Shown: positions 46,750 through 60,379, counted from the first letter of the stretch. The stretch: DNA of 64,000 nucleotides from Haliclona indistincta (GCA_964017065.1 OZ024786.1:14892940-14956939), one strand, 5' to 3'. A program made the numbers and translations. Notes: generated by a model not told the origin, from the sequence alone.

Positions 46750-49015
46750 ATGAAGATACATGTTAGTACGTATATGGTAATGTTTACATCCTAACTGCAT
46801 CCTATCATAACTATTTGACAACATATTTTGCTCTGCTAATATATGACAATTCAATACAGCTTGTAAGCAACATCTCTACATTGCATCAACAACATGCATT
46901 GTACATGCACTTCCTGACCACCATAGGTGCCGGTAGATCAGTTACCATAATAAGATTATTCATAATTTGTTATGACAGCACTGCAGGATGTGTGAGGTGA
47001 ACTTCTCTTTGTGAATAACGACGTGTTCTTTTGATTATTGCATTAGCATCACTAACATGATGTGTGATATTACTATCCATGATGTCATGTTTTTGCTAAT
47101 AATGCTATCTATGATGCTTGTTATGTCATCGTGCTGTTTTACCCCTTGCGGCACACAGGAATAGCGCTGATACCGGCATCACAAATGTACTTTCATCAGG
47201 GGCATCAAATTGCTAGCAGGAAGCTGACAGTGGATAAGAAAGGATCCGCTAAGAGCCCCACCTCTCCTGCCGCCCAGGACAGTGATAAGAAGAGCAGCGA
47301 CAAGAAGAGCAGCGACAAGAAAAGCAGTGACAAGAAAAGTAGCGATAAGAAAGATGCCAAGAAAGCGGCGAAAGAGAAGAAGTTAACAGAGACAGAAGCA
47401 GCTGCACCGTCATCAGAAACACCATCGTCAGCAGCTGCTGATAGTGCTCCTAAGAAAAAGAAGAAAGGAAGCAAGTTTGAACTAATATAGACACCACTCT
47501 CACTATTATAATACATATTATTATTACAGTACTATACCGTTGAGTACTATAAATCAATTATTTTTGGACATTATTTTTTTATTCCAAATTTTTTAACTAT
47601 AATGTACTATTGTAACTATAGTAGTCTTTGATTTTAATCTCATTTACCCAGAGGTGTTAAAATTTCAGCACAGTATCAAAGCACAGCAGTTCCGTTGCTG
47701 TACTAACGTATTCATTAGTAAGGAATGTCACTGTAAGACTGCCTCACCAAAACAGCATATGTTTTCATAACTAATTAGCTAGTTGACCCTACATACAGTG
47801 CTCCCACTCATTCTACATCATGAACCTAGCCACCGTCCTGATTGATTTCTATGACGTTCCAAATTTCTTTGAGAACACTACGTACCTCACAGCCAAGACT
47901 TAATTATGAAACCATAAGATAACATGTACGTGGTAATGGTGGTCATTCTAGTGATCAATGGGTTAAGGGCTCAATTAACTATAATATCTAGTATTACAGG
48001 AACCAGGAGCATACAAGTAAGTAACGGAAATTGCACGTCTTTATAAATAATTATTAGCTCACAGCCTCTATTGTTCATGTAGCCTCCGAACCTTTTTGTT
48101 ATGAAATTACCTTTATTATTCAGACTAAATTAAAGCTGCAAGAAATAGCCGAATCTATATAATTATGTTGTCGCTAATAATTATTAGCTGATACAGAGGT
48201 TTTATTACTTGTTGCAAGGAAAATTTGAGTGTAAAGGTCACCTTGCAGTCACTAATGTGTCAAGTCACTGGTATTTATTCACACAATGGAGCATGATCAA
48301 AGACTTAATGACATTTTAACGCATTAATGATCCACGCTTTATGGTCTACGCTCTACGGTTTTCGCTTTACCCTTGCAAGAAGTAATAAAACTGCTGTGTT
48401 TTACCCTGTGTTGACTAGACGAGAAACAATGCTAAGCCGGCTAGCACTATGAGAACTACGAAAGGTCTTGAACAGCTGCAGAAACGGAATCCAGCACAAG
48501 CCACAGCCAACACATTGTCTGCATTCTAATGTACATCATAGTTGCCATTATAGCTTTAAGGTATTATGTTATGAAATTTGAGCTGCTTGAAACCAAACGA
48601 CCGACCAATGGTCAAATACGTGACAACTGCTGCAGTTAATTAGCCTGCCAAGATTTATGAAGTTTTGTTCTCCATAAGACACATCATACATGCATAAAAG
48701 TAGTGAATCAGTATACTAAACTGATTTTTGTTTCTGAGAAGCATAACTATTGTTTCATTGTACGTGAGTGCACTTCCTCAGCAGAAATTTGTTGCAATAC
48801 TTGTGGTGAGCTAGTTATAGCTAGCTAAGTTTTGCCCTGTAGACTGTTTGAATCATGGAAAACCTAGTAGTGCTATAGGTACACTGCATCATCGAAATGG
48901 CAAAAATTGTCTTCCATATGCTATCTAATTAAGAGCTTCTTAATATGTATTGACACCTCTGCATAGCAGTACATAGAGTTTACAAGTCGTCCTACAGACG
49001 TCCTACATTGTTAGT
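46750..49015. other. Unit-4-specific insert of about 2.3 kb
   Basis: I find no counterpart in the other units. It holds the Lys/Ser-rich frame at 47131-47490. The rest (46750-47130 and 47491-49015) is AT-rich with no gene that I recognise. Confidence 0.5.
47131..47490 (+). CDS. Lys/Ser-rich hypothetical, possible 3'-terminal exon
   Basis: Open frame ending at TAG 47488-47490. The N-terminal half (GIALIPASQMYFHQGHQIAS) is ordinary protein-like sequence. It is followed by a low-complexity tail: about five DKKSS repeats, an Ala/Lys stretch (KDAKKAAKEKK), an acidic-Ser segment and a basic end (APKKKKKGSKFELI). A plausible splice acceptor (gcggcacacag, ending near 47159) is in frame, so this may be the last exon of a gene whose earlier exons I cannot identify, or of a retroposed fragment. 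Third positions vary among the KSSDK repeats (agcagc, agcagt, agtagc), which mildly favours coding. Not recognised; no function proposed. Confidence 0.35.
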   Translation: MLFYPLRHTGIALIPASQMYFHQGHQIASRKLTVDKKGSAKSPTSPAAQDSDKKSSDKKSSDKKSSDKKSSDKKDAKKAAKEKKLTETEAAAPSSETPSSAAADSAPKKKKKGSKFELI

Positions 49016-50018
49016 AAATGTACTAATTTTAATTAACAGTTACATGAAGTGTTTATAGTTTTACATCAAGATCAATGACTCTTACTGAGGATACAAATTA
49101 ATTCTTAAACTTAGTGTGACCGTTGACATCTGGACAGCTCAGGAGCATGCATTGTTTATGCTTCGTACCAGTATCTATAATGATAGAACCATGCTGTGCT
49201 GTTACTACTCAACGTAGCCAGCAATAATGATAGTAATGATCGCCATTACAGGATAGAGACATTATATTAATTATTTGTTTACTGCAGTAGCACATGTTTT
49301 GTATTGCATGAGACAAAGATTAATTAGCACCGTGCAACAATGTCAATAAATGCATGTGTATACCATGTGTATTGGAAGTGCATAAAACCCTATTACACTA
49401 TACCAATTGCACTCCATATATGGTCTGCACATGTGCTTATGCAACATTATCTCACAAGTTGTTTCTTGCATTGGTAATAGTGCTTAGCTTGCAATATGCC
49501 TGTCTCATATCCTGTTCCACATGGTGAAAACAGTCAAACTACATCTTCTAATGGAAAGTGTTCAGTTGTCCATTAACCCAACACCGTGAAATTCACGATT
49601 TGTGATGTGTTAACACCATATAATGTCGGCAAATATAACCATATAGCTATATTAATAACTAGTAATAGTGCAACTTTTACAATACTTGCTTATCCCTAGC
49701 AATCACAATACCATTGAAGGAGATTGTCTCAGTACAGCTAGCATGCACCGGCCGGGCTGAGTGCATGGATGATCTCAAACAAACATGGTAATAATATTTA
49801 TTGCAAGCAGCACATGACAATAGATAGGTAGAGATAGCTATAATCTGGCACATGTAGCTGTAGTAATTGACTAAAATAGTCCAGTAGACTAGATAGCAGC
49901 ATGCAGTATGGTATGCAGAGTAGACCCTTTGATAAAATAATTTTGTCAATGAAATCTGGTCAGATATAGTTAAGTGTTAGAACTGAGAAAACTGACATTC
50001 ACTAATAAAAATTGATTT

Positions 50019-50438
50019 TTATCTTTTATTTTTTGAGTCACAGTACTTTGAAGAAGGTAGCTCACAGCTGTTGCTATCCCATGCAATGCCAGAGTCAGTA
50101 GAGCACAGCAACATATCCGCTGCATCCGGTGGATCGTCATCAGGGAGCGGTGGGAGCACATTTTCCAGCAAGTGTTCATGACCGAGGTGCACGTCTGATT
50201 CTTCTTTCATTGTTCTCTCCAGAGCTCGTCTGAATCTCTGATAGCAGGCAGGACCTGTGGTCTCCATTGCATCCACGAGAGAGACGATGCAGTACTGTCG
50301 GCTGGTCTGGTGTGGTTGCAGCAACTGTTTGCAGACAGCGAGTGTTATGAGTCGCTCGGACACGAGGTAGGGGCAGAGCTGGTTAAGATTAATATAACGC
50401 ACTAGCTCAGGAAGATAGCGATGGAGAGTAGTCGCCAT
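50019..50438 (-). CDS. B4: CARD-only protein, 139 aa
   Basis: Intact B-type frame, start ATG at 50436-50438 (MATTLHRY). The CARD (about 5-98) has A-like features (FRRALERTMKEES, HLGHEHLLENVLP) followed by a B-type tail with an expanded acidic linker (PLPDDDPPDAADM), then CSTDSGIAWDSNSCELPSS and KYCDSKNKR. This mosaic (A-like CARD end, B-like tail) suggests gene conversion or recombination between A and B copies. The TATA position reads CATAAAG (50505-50511). Role as for B1. Confidence 0.8.
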   Translation of the reverse strand: MATTLHRYLPELVRYINLNQLCPYLVSERLITLAVCKQLLQPHQTSRQYCIVSLVDAMETTGPACYQRFRRALERTMKEESDVHLGHEHLLENVLPPLPDDDPPDAADMLLCSTDSGIAWDSNSCELPSSKYCDSKNKR

Positions 50439-51850
50439 GTCTGACAGCAACTAGAATACCGTCCATGTGCAGACTGAATACAACTTCGCGAGGACAGCTA
50501 TATACTTTATGGTGCTATGTTAAGGGGATTCCCATCATGCATTGCAACTATAATATTTTTTAAATTCAAATTTTCGCGGGCTTTTACGGAACATGACGTA
50601 GTCAAAGAATTTACACTAATTAATTATTACGCAGTGATGCATGGTGACATTTGCATTACCCCAGGGTTCCCATTGTCGACATATCATAACATGAACAGTT
50701 ATTAGCGAGCTGCAAAACAAAATTTATAGCAATGCACAATAATTATCAAACATAAACAATACGTGACATAGTCGCATCTTTGTAATACCATAATAGGTAG
50801 TTCTGAAGAAATTTAGAATAGAGCTGAAATAGTTAGACACAAAGCTTCCTGGTTGCCAGGCACATATACACAATGTTAGGATGCACTCACTAGCTATAGT
50901 ACAAACAAATCCATTATACCATCTCATTAGTTTATATCACATGTTACACTGCACTGATCGGGAGTATTAATGGTTATTACATGTGACTAGCTACATGCAA
51001 AGTGTCAAGCCATGTATAGACGCAGGTACCATTGATAGTAATGTGTAGTAAGTGGCTTTGAACTCCTCTATCTGGCACCGATTCACAGTCGACGTCAGCT
51101 AAACAGGTTCATAGTCATTAATTTTACTGAGCATAGCGTCACTGTTTGTAATGGGTGACATTTGCGCTAACATCTCTGAACTATTAAAAAGTAGAGAAAA
51201 ATGACTACAACAAGCACTACTATGTTGTGATGGGCTATCTACATAAAGTATACAACTAACATGGAGACTGAATTCTAAACCAAAATGAGTACAAGCAACC
51301 TATTATGGTCTATAGTTTGGTCTATAGTGGAAGAAGGGAAAGTGTCATAAATTTCAGTGTTGCTATGACAACATGGAGCCTATGTGACCAATACCTACTT
51401 ACACAATTCCGTGCAGCACTGAAATTCAATGCATGGCGGCCACCATGAACTCATTGAAAGATAACTGTGCAATGTCCTTCTCCTTGAAATCTCAGCTTAT
51501 GAGGTTTTTGATGTGTCAAGACTTCATCATAAATGAGAGCTCAACAGCACAATGTAAACTGCAAGACGTCAGTATGGTGATGAATCTCATCTGAGGTCCA
51601 CCTGTAAGTAGGTATTGATACATATGTAGGTGCTATTCAGATCACTACCTACTATAGTATCAATACCTACTTACACAGTGGGCCATAAATGAGATTCCGA
51701 CATCGCCCAACTGGTGACGTAGCTGGTGGCTATGCTCGGCTCAGTTAGGAACGCTTGCTACAATAATTATCTTATCACTTGAGTACTGACTAGTTAAATA
51801 CAAAAATTGATGAGCATTTTGAGGATCAGCTATTAATGTAGTTGCATCAT

Positions 51851-54800
51851 GCAGTCTTTATTGGACATTAATTTTGTATACTATAGGTGTCTAGACACTC
51901 ATGTTTCTATAACCAATAGTGTAGCCTAGGTTGTTATGTAATACTATACTACAGCTTGTGGTTTAGAATGGATCAGTAGTGATTAGCTAAGACACTTGCA
52001 TGCATATTGGTGGTTTATACAACTGATCATGAGTTGTTTGCATACAAGCTTATGCATCATGGAGCATAAAGACCTCATTGTAAACAGCTATATTTCTTGT
52101 TTTGTTACACTGAACTGTGACTGTGAAGATTTACATTACTTGAGAAGAGCCTTTCTTATAAGATTGAAGAGCCTTTATAACCTGCTATGGGAAGAGCTAT
52201 ACTGTATTATCGTGCATGCAGTATTGTTGTCATCATTATTCCTAGAACTCTTTAATGTGATGTGAATAACAATTTTCTTACTATAATTAGGTGAAGGTAC
52301 TATACCAGGTCTTAGACCAAGCTAACTGATCAAAAGGACATGCAGCAGAGCATAATCCGTATAAAGCAGACGTCTGCTCTTGATCTACTCCTTGACTGAG
52401 TTCCGATCATGCGGTGCAAATTCATGTTTTGGTCATGCCTTATATGAATGCACAAAGCATAACATTAAAATTAATGTCACTAGTAGTATATAATTCATCT
52501 CTTTGTTCAGGGGAATTTTCCCTGTAAACACACTATGTTGATTGTAATTAATGCCTGGCTCAGCTAATGTTGATCACACATCTATCATGATTACAAACAC
52601 ACAGACACAAATTAATTAATGAACACTTTTATACACTTACTGACATAACTTTTCTGCAACATCAAAATGATGAAATAATTATGGTACTAATAAAATCATC
52701 CTTATTTTTAATGATGGATAATGATCAGAGACTGAATTCATATATACTAGCTTGAGCATGACAAGCTAGGTCAGCAATTTGCAAGAAGACAAAAATTCCC
52801 ATAGTAAAATTAATGCGCCAATATTGTTGGGTTTGGTTAAGGTCACACAATTCCTCTACTCAGCACCGTCGGGCCTTTGTCGGCCCTGATTAAAGAATAC
52901 ATAATCACTAGACATGCACCGTTGAGCTTATATAACAACCCTTTGTCGGGTCCGACTGAAAATATTCGGTGCCACAGTATGCAGCAGTTCAGACTGAGTA
53001 GGGAAAGTACACAATCCTGTAGTATACTTACGATATGGGATGAGGTAGACTAATGTATGTGTATAAGCTCTAGATCAATATGCATCTATGCAGACAATGA
53101 TGTCAGTCATAATGGAGACACGTGCACATGAGGTGATTCTACAGCTAAGAAGAGGTCACTTTTGAGGTTTGTGGTTAGCAATCATAAACTTTTGATACAG
53201 AATGTTGTAATATGAAGTTACTAAGTGCTATAGAATGCACAAGACAAAATAAGAGCGGCTGGGCCGGTGGACAATAACCTAGTTCCCACGAGGAGACCGA
53301 TATTATTCCTCAATTTATACTCATTTCTTAAAATTAATGCTATAATTATTTCAAGTTAGATTTGTTAATCACAGCATTTTCAAAGCTCTTGTTGTCAAAT
53401 CTCTTTGGTCACGTGTACATTGATTGGTCAATGCCATACGTCCGCTTCTGACCAAACAATAATGCTGGTTTGCATTCCTATGCTTTCACAAATTAAATTA
53501 GTGGTAATAATTAAATCAATCTTGCATGAATACTCTCAAGGAAGAGTTGTGAATATAATTATAACCTAAAAGTGACGTACAATGGATAAAGAAGGGCAAC
53601 AGCATGGATATTCCAAAATTGGGTTATTAATTTCAAAAATTCCAAAACCAGAGCAAATCTGTATTCACCAATTGCATGAGTGAAAAATCTTGAGACATAG
53701 TAATAGTGCCGCTTTCTCTACTAAACTTATCTTCTACTGTTAAGTCAAAAATCGATGCTGTAATTGTATGCGTATAGCTATTAACAGAATGTTACTGTTG
53801 CTAAATTAAGCTCTTTCTCTCTCTCTGTACCTCTGAGTTAGTCACTAATATAGTCTTTTTCAATGACAATCCTTATCATTTTCACCTTCATTGTAATTAT
53901 AGAGTATCGAAAGGATGTAAAACATAATACTAAAATTCTATTACCTGCATGTATTGTACTTTGTGCTATTATTATGATAAATTATTGAACTGTGTGAAGA
54001 AGTGTCATGTCTACATGTCTCTTATGATCACATGGAATGATTATAAATTCTCGGTACATGCACTTGAAGTAAAAACACCTCGAGCAAGTACATGCTGAGA
54101 TCATCAACTATTTTACACAACAGAGGAGTCTAAACAGAGCAGTATGTTGTGGGTTTTAGCATAGCAACGTGAACTGGTTCCACGGGCAACACTGTGAAGT
54201 TGGCAACTTGATACGAGGCTGAACTATTATAGTAAAATAATTATTAATAACTTAATCTAAGTGACAAAAACATTTAGTATACATGCATGTACGTACAAAG
54301 CAATTGTTCAGTGTTAGCTGCACACATTAAAAAATTATGTTAGAAAGATTTAAAATAATTTTATTCTATGAGACAGTTAGTTTTAATGAAGCTGTGATAT
54401 TGAACATAATTATGCAGTGATCTCACTAAGCAGTTTTTTAAATGGATCACTCCATTTAAGATCCATTTGGTTTAGAGTTCAAATCACATTTAGCTAATGG
54501 GATAAGTAGGTGTTTTTATAATTATGTGTATAAACAAGTAATTATCTGTTACCCAGGAATTCAAGCAGTATATAAACAGTGAGTGTAATGACTACTGATC
54601 CATTTGGGTTCCTAATTTTAGTGAGAACCTTAAACACCATCATCTAAACCATTCAGTTGTCTACATGTGCATATTATTACAACTTGAGCCATGAACTGAG
54701 TTTGAGAGATACACAAACAGTATTTTAATTATTTTCATTATTATTATTATTATGAAATTTTATTGTGGAACTGTATTGATGTAATCATACAACTAGACAT

Positions 54801-57180
54801 AGCATCTGACCACTGGAAATGACCAGCAGGAAAGTTTAATTTTTAAGCTATTCAAATGTAGACTCCTAACTGCACTGATCTGTGTAATTGTTAAGTGGTA
54901 TTGCATAACAGGAAGCATTTGTTTACAATTATTATAGTTATCACCCTGCACGGCAGATTGTGACAATAATTGTTTGATTGTCTCAGACTGGAAGTTGCAG
55001 ACAATGGCTGCAATCCTTGAAATAGCTGAGCTGGTATGCCTATACAGCATCCTGCCTGTAGCTATAGGCTTGTTGATGATATCCTGTCACAGACCAGACA
55101 ACAAGGTGGAAACATATTGTCCTGTGAATAAACGAATCATAGCTTCACATACTTAATATGTGATGTGAGGAACATGTATTCATTGTGTCACATCCAACTT
55201 GAACTATATATATACCATGCAACACTGACTACATGTGATACGGCACATGCTGATATAGCTACTGGTATACCAGCAAGCCCAAAATGTACAATCTATGTTG
55301 AGCATGCATCCTAATAATTATTAAACTTCCTGAGTATAATACGCATTAGTGCTTGCAAGCAGTAAATAAGTACACGTAGACATTAATTTATGAAACATAA
55401 TAATTTTATTATAAAAAAACAACAACATATAATCCACTGCTGGACCGTGCAACTTTTTCCCAGCACCAACAATGATGAGCTGCATAATTTATTATCAAAT
55501 TAATTTTGTTCAGATCATTATACTCAAAAAGGTTTTGTGTAAAAATAACACTTTTGGAGAAAAATTAACACATAAAACACATCCGGCATTACATTTTGAA
55601 CTAAGTTTAATGAGTAGAGTTTGCTGAGAGTTTGTCATCTTTACTATTTCTAGATCTGCCGCTATAATTATGATTAGGAGTAAGTTCACAGGCGCTGCTA
55701 TCACATGCAATACCAGAGTCAGTTGAGGAGAGCAGTATGACCTCCGGATCATCCGAGAGAGGGAGCACGTTTTCCAGCAAGTGTTCATGACCGAGGTGCA
55801 CGTCTGATTCTTCTTTCATTGTTCTCTCCAGAGCTCGTCTGAATCTCTGATAGCAGGCAGGACCTGTGGTCTCCATTGCATCCACGAGAGAGACGATGCA
55901 GTACTGTCTGCTGGTCTGGTGTGGTTGAAGCAACTGTTTGCAGACAGCGAGCGTTATGAGTCGCTCGGACACGAGGTAGGGACAAAGCTGGTTAAGATTT
56001 ATGTATCGCACAAGCTCGGGAAGATAGCGATGGAGAGTAGTCGCCATGTCGATTGGACCTTTCATTGACTACCACGCTGCTACAGTATCATGCATCTGCA
56101 AGCAGAGCGATTAGCTAATCTTATATTCGTTGTGTTACTACAAGGGGGATTCTCCGTGCGCTGTTTGCGTGGGCGAGCTGAACGCTGACGTATACAAGAC
56201 CACATGCTTTTTTAATAGAATGGCTAATAAAGAATGCGCACTACTCGCATGACTGATCTGAATGCAACACTGTACCTGGCGGCCCATTTCTTCTTTGTAG
56301 AGTATAATCACATACGTAATATGGTATGATGTAATGAATTATTTTGATAATCGTTACTAATCTTATAGAGCTGGTCAAGTGGGCTTGGGGCTGAGTCTAA
56401 GACCAGGTGTGTCTAGGCACCATTAGGTAGCTACTTCATCCACAGCTGACATCACCATGCTTTGTAGTGGTGCCAAGATGCACTATCAAAACTTAGTTTT
56501 ATCTACAGTACCAGCAAAGCCGAGGGGGTAATGTGCATGTGTTCGAAACTACTGGATGCACCGAGCAGATGGACTAACAACTGGCTGAGTGTATGAGGTG
56601 ATATGCTCATTGCTATGGGTTGGTATAGTTTGCTATGACCACATTACACATTATAAACCACGAGCTATCCTAGTCAACACAGCTGCATTTTGTTATAAAT
56701 ATTAAATAAAATAAGTAATTATACGGTATTGTAGTCAAGTTAATTTACACCAGATTGTAAATGTAAGTTATAATTCTGTTTTACCACATTGATTTCACAC
56801 ACATTTGCACATGGGAGGTGCATGAAACATTATCGGATAGGAACAATTGCCTCCACACTTATGGACCACATTGATAGTGGGTTGCTATGACTACAGCCAG
56901 GCTAGCTACAGATGCAATGTTTACAAGATCAGGTGTGATGAGCTGTTGCTATTGAATCTACTTAGACTAAGTGCAGACATCACCATATTTGGGATTAGTC
57001 ATCTTAGCAAGCTAGGCTTCCAAGGTAACTAAAGTCTCATGAGTTTCATAGAAGGAGGAACCAACATTGGTAGTTGGCTACAGTAGTAGCCACACCCATC
57101 ACCATTAAGCTCTCCATGCATCACTAGCACATTCATTTTCCGATAATATCCACATTTTGCGCACTGATGATAAAATGTGT
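51851..57180. repeat. Segmental duplication unit 5 (A4 only)
   Basis: It opens at the unit marker, with a minisatellite remnant (about 52141-52175), noncoding unit sequence (52180-55606) and A4, and fades out after about 57180. The mariner-like MITE, retroelement fragment and long foldbacks seen elsewhere are missing, so it is a useful near-empty reference. No B gene follows. Confidence 0.8.
55607..56065 (-). CDS. A4: CARD-only protein, 152 aa
   Basis: Intact A-type frame, start ATG at 56063-56065 (MKGPIDMATTLHRYLPELV). CARD about residues 10-105, with TMKEESDVHLGHEHLLENVL as in B4. The linker is LSDDPEVILL, then STDSGIACDSSACELTPNHN and RSRNSK. An indel near the end shifts the terminus to DDKLSANSTH, nine residues longer than A3. 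The upstream A-type block (gctgtttgcgtgggcgagct) is at about 56160. Role as for A3. Confidence 0.8.
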   Translation of the reverse strand: MKGPIDMATTLHRYLPELVRYINLNQLCPYLVSERLITLAVCKQLLQPHQTSRQYCIVSLVDAMETTGPACYQRFRRALERTMKEESDVHLGHEHLLENVLPLSDDPEVILLSSTDSGIACDSSACELTPNHNYSGRSRNSKDDKLSANSTH

Positions 57181-60100
57181 TCAGTTACGTAAACAAATTT
57201 GTTTGTGACAAAATTTATTTCAGTAGCTTCACCTATTTTTTTAATCATTATTGCAATAAAGTAATTGTACATGACAGTACCACTGGACTCAACAGAGTGC
57301 GCATGTATACAAGTACGTCCATGTCCATATTATAATGAAGGTGTCTAAATAGGCTTGATCTTAAAGTGAAGAGATATTAGACTGAAGACGAAACACTTCA
57401 AATCTTGTACCAAGTAGTAAAAAAGCCGTAATCCTTCTTCGTCCCTGAAACAAAGGAAGAATTCATGATTGTTATTTTTATAAATTCCAGTGTTGTGTCT
57501 ATTGTTGTCATGACGATAATTATGTAGACTGGTATTTGGAATATTAAAATTAGTATGGGCATGTTATGCGGTGGGAGAGAAACAACTTGACATCAGGTCT
57601 TCTCTGAAGTTTTTCACGGACTGGTAAGCTTCCACTGAACTCATGGGAATCAATTATGCAGTATTTACAAGTTGAACTGGGATTTTTTCAAATGCTTGCA
57701 CTCTAATTAAGTCAGGGAACAATCACGGGGTAAAAGTTTAGTACCACTGAAAATTTTATGGGCACAACCAGTTGTCATGGTGACAGTTGGTTGTGTTACT
57801 GACCTGCTGTTTTTGCAGTCGAGTAAAGACCCGATTTTTGTCGTTGTGAAGGAGATATGCTGGTCACCCATCACTACTTCCAGCTCCTATAGAGAGAGAG
57901 AGAGAGATTGAGAGAGGAGAGAGAAGGGAGGAGGGAGGGAGAGAGAGGAGGGGGGAGAGAGAGGAGGAGGGAGAGAAGAGGAGAGAGAAGGGAGGGAGGG
58001 AGAGAGAGAAAGAAAGAGAGAGGGAGGGAGGGAGGGAGAGGAGGAGAGAGAGAAGTAGGGAGAAAGGGCGGAGGAAGAGAGGAGGAGGGAGGGAGGTCGG
58101 TAGGGAGGGAGAGAGAGGGAGGAGGGAGAGAGAGGGAGGAGGGAGAGAGAGGGGGAGAGAAGAGGAGGGAGAAAGATTCGTAAGCAACTTCATGTCTACA
58201 TCCTGTTTACATTACATGACATGGCGCTCAGGAATCCATATATTATTTTACAACCAATGTCATGTACCCATAATGGAGTAGACACCCTCTACTGTAATAA
58301 CTAGTAATTACGCGGCTTGTGGTCAATTTCACACATGAGGAAATATAATAACAATTAGCATCTGATCAACAAAACAATCCAAATATTTCTATGGAATGCA
58401 ACCAATAGTGTGGTTTGATAGAATCGGCTTGCTCGATGAAGAAAATGTCATTGATGATATCCCATAACCCATTCAATGCCAAATACAGGTAATTGGATGA
58501 TACACAAATACCTAATACAAGCACACGATATTTGACCACTACCTACAAGTATGATGTCATCGTAGACACGCCCATGTGGGTGTGGTCAGAAATTGCTTTA
58601 AAATATAGGCTTTTACATAGAATAGTGAGTTAAGCCTTGCGTCTTCATATCGTTATACCAGGTTTATCGCTATAGGCGAGATCGCTATACCCGATACAAT
58701 CTGTATGGTAAGGTAACATTTTGGTTTTGATTATTCGTGATTCCATCGCTATAACAGATAAATTGTTAAAATCGTCACGCTATAACCGATACAGACTGTA
58801 AAAGTTTCAGGGTTTTTAACAATAATTATTATTTGGTCAAATTCGGGAATTTCCTTCACCAAAATTATCCGTTATACATTACAGATTGAAATTTACAGTC
58901 TCATAACCAGAGGGCTGGTTTCTTGTGGCACAAAAAAATTTCTTGGTAAAATTAACGGGACCTAATTTTGTGATCTAAAACAAAATTGAATAGGGCATTA
59001 TACAAACAGTGAATTGTTCTGTTTGGGAAATTTACTTTTGCAAAGGGATTTGAATTAGCAAACCATGCATCACATTGAAAATCAGCCAAGTCACTGAAGT
59101 CAATGTTTCTGGACAAGATACACCCTAAACTATGCATCAGAAAGCATTCTTTGTAAGGTAATGGTCATGCTTACTTGACAGCCGATCCTGTCCGGGGCGG
59201 GCCATAGCTGATCATCCTCATTCACGATCTACGATCAAAACAATAAACACAATTAACGACAATTAAACTCTCTTGAGCTTATTACACAATTATCCCGCTT
59301 GTGACAACACATGATGGGGCATCCGGACTCTATCGATTGTCGGCACTATTGCGCAACCTTCAATCAAATTGTTTCATCATTTAGTACCAACAATCATTGC
59401 CGCAGTATCACGCTCGGATGTTAGGGGAATTACATGAACCATTGGATTAGGCAGACAATGTATCAATAAGGTCCACAAGATCAGTATAATGCTCAGACAG
59501 AAAGGAGACAGGTAGAGTGTGAGAGAGGTCACTTCTGTGGTTTGTGGTTAGGAATTAAACCTTTGATGAATATACTATATTAATGGAATGAGTTCAAGGA
59601 AACATTAAGCTAATATAACTGAGGAAGGACGCGAAGCGCACAAGGCTCTTAAAATTAACCCCTGAGGGTATCTATCGCAACTTAATACCAATCCCACAAT
59701 TTTGGGTAAAAATACACATTTTTTAGCTAGGGTCTATTTTTAGCTAGACTCTATTTTTAGCTATACTGGTTTGAGAGCTCTGCATTGGTTGCAGAGACTA
59801 GAATTCAGAGTTAAACATGTACCCCACACATCCAGTAACATGATGTGTTATACCGTACAAAATGCAATGTGCGGTCAGTTATTGGTAAAATATATATAGG
59901 TATATGTACTGTTCAACTTGGTTGCGACAGGACTGTCAACTGCTCTCATAGATTTGTCATGAGATTTAAAGATTCTCATTACATGCTCATAGACAGCTTG
60001 TCTCAAAGAGAAAGGATCTCATCTCTCTATTGTGGGCATTAAACACTGTGTAAAGATTAGTGAAACATGTAGTACGCCAAGAAGAGTGACGTGTCTCAAC

Positions 60101-60379
60101 AGTGACGTAAGATGGAGTGTGTCATCGTTTTGCAATGTGAACTGGTTCCAGTCTCGTATCACACAACACTATGCGGTATACTATTACCGGAAAATCTTTA
60201 CTTTGTTATTTCAGTCACGGCTGACTGATCACAATTATAATTCAGCAGCTCTTTCTTTCATCTCCACTCCCTCTAACTAGCTAGCCCAAGCCTCCCAACT
60301 CCTCGCTGTCTACACTGCTCACCGCTATGTAGGATCGGGTTCCTACAAAAGAATTAGCCATTGAATTGATCAACTGTCC
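57181..60379. other. Non-unit spacer, no gene recognised
   Basis: About 3.2 kb between units 5 and 6. Besides the purine tract it has AT-rich sequence and a stretch with repeated gctataccgatacaatctgta-like words (about 58650-58800). A weakly unit-like patch (about 59440-59580, gaggtcacttctgtggtttg) suggests an older diverged unit. No open frame I can support. Confidence 0.5.
57893..58172. repeat. Purine (GA/GGA) tract, about 280 bp
   Basis: Nearly pure A/G on the plus strand, from agagagagagag to gaggagggagaaag, with one short cgg/tcgg break. Open frames on both strands (Arg/Glu/Gly and Leu/Ser/Pro) are artefacts. Confidence 0.95.

Larger units (their letters stand above)
42161..51850. repeat. 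Segmental duplication unit 4 (rearranged; B4 only)
   Basis: It opens at the unit marker (about 42166) and follows the usual order until about 43710, where it jumps to the region upstream of a B gene (tcccatcacggcggcaataat, equivalent to 39440). The A gene and about 8 kb of the standard unit are missing. It then continues through B-upstream DNA, a unique insert (46750-49015), A-B spacer (49020-50018), B4 and B4 upstream DNA (50512-51850). Regions outside listed features are noncoding. Confidence 0.75.

Noticed and set aside
57864..58193. Leu/Ser/Pro-rich and Arg/Glu/Gly-rich frames
   Set aside because: Pure translation of a GA tract on either strand.
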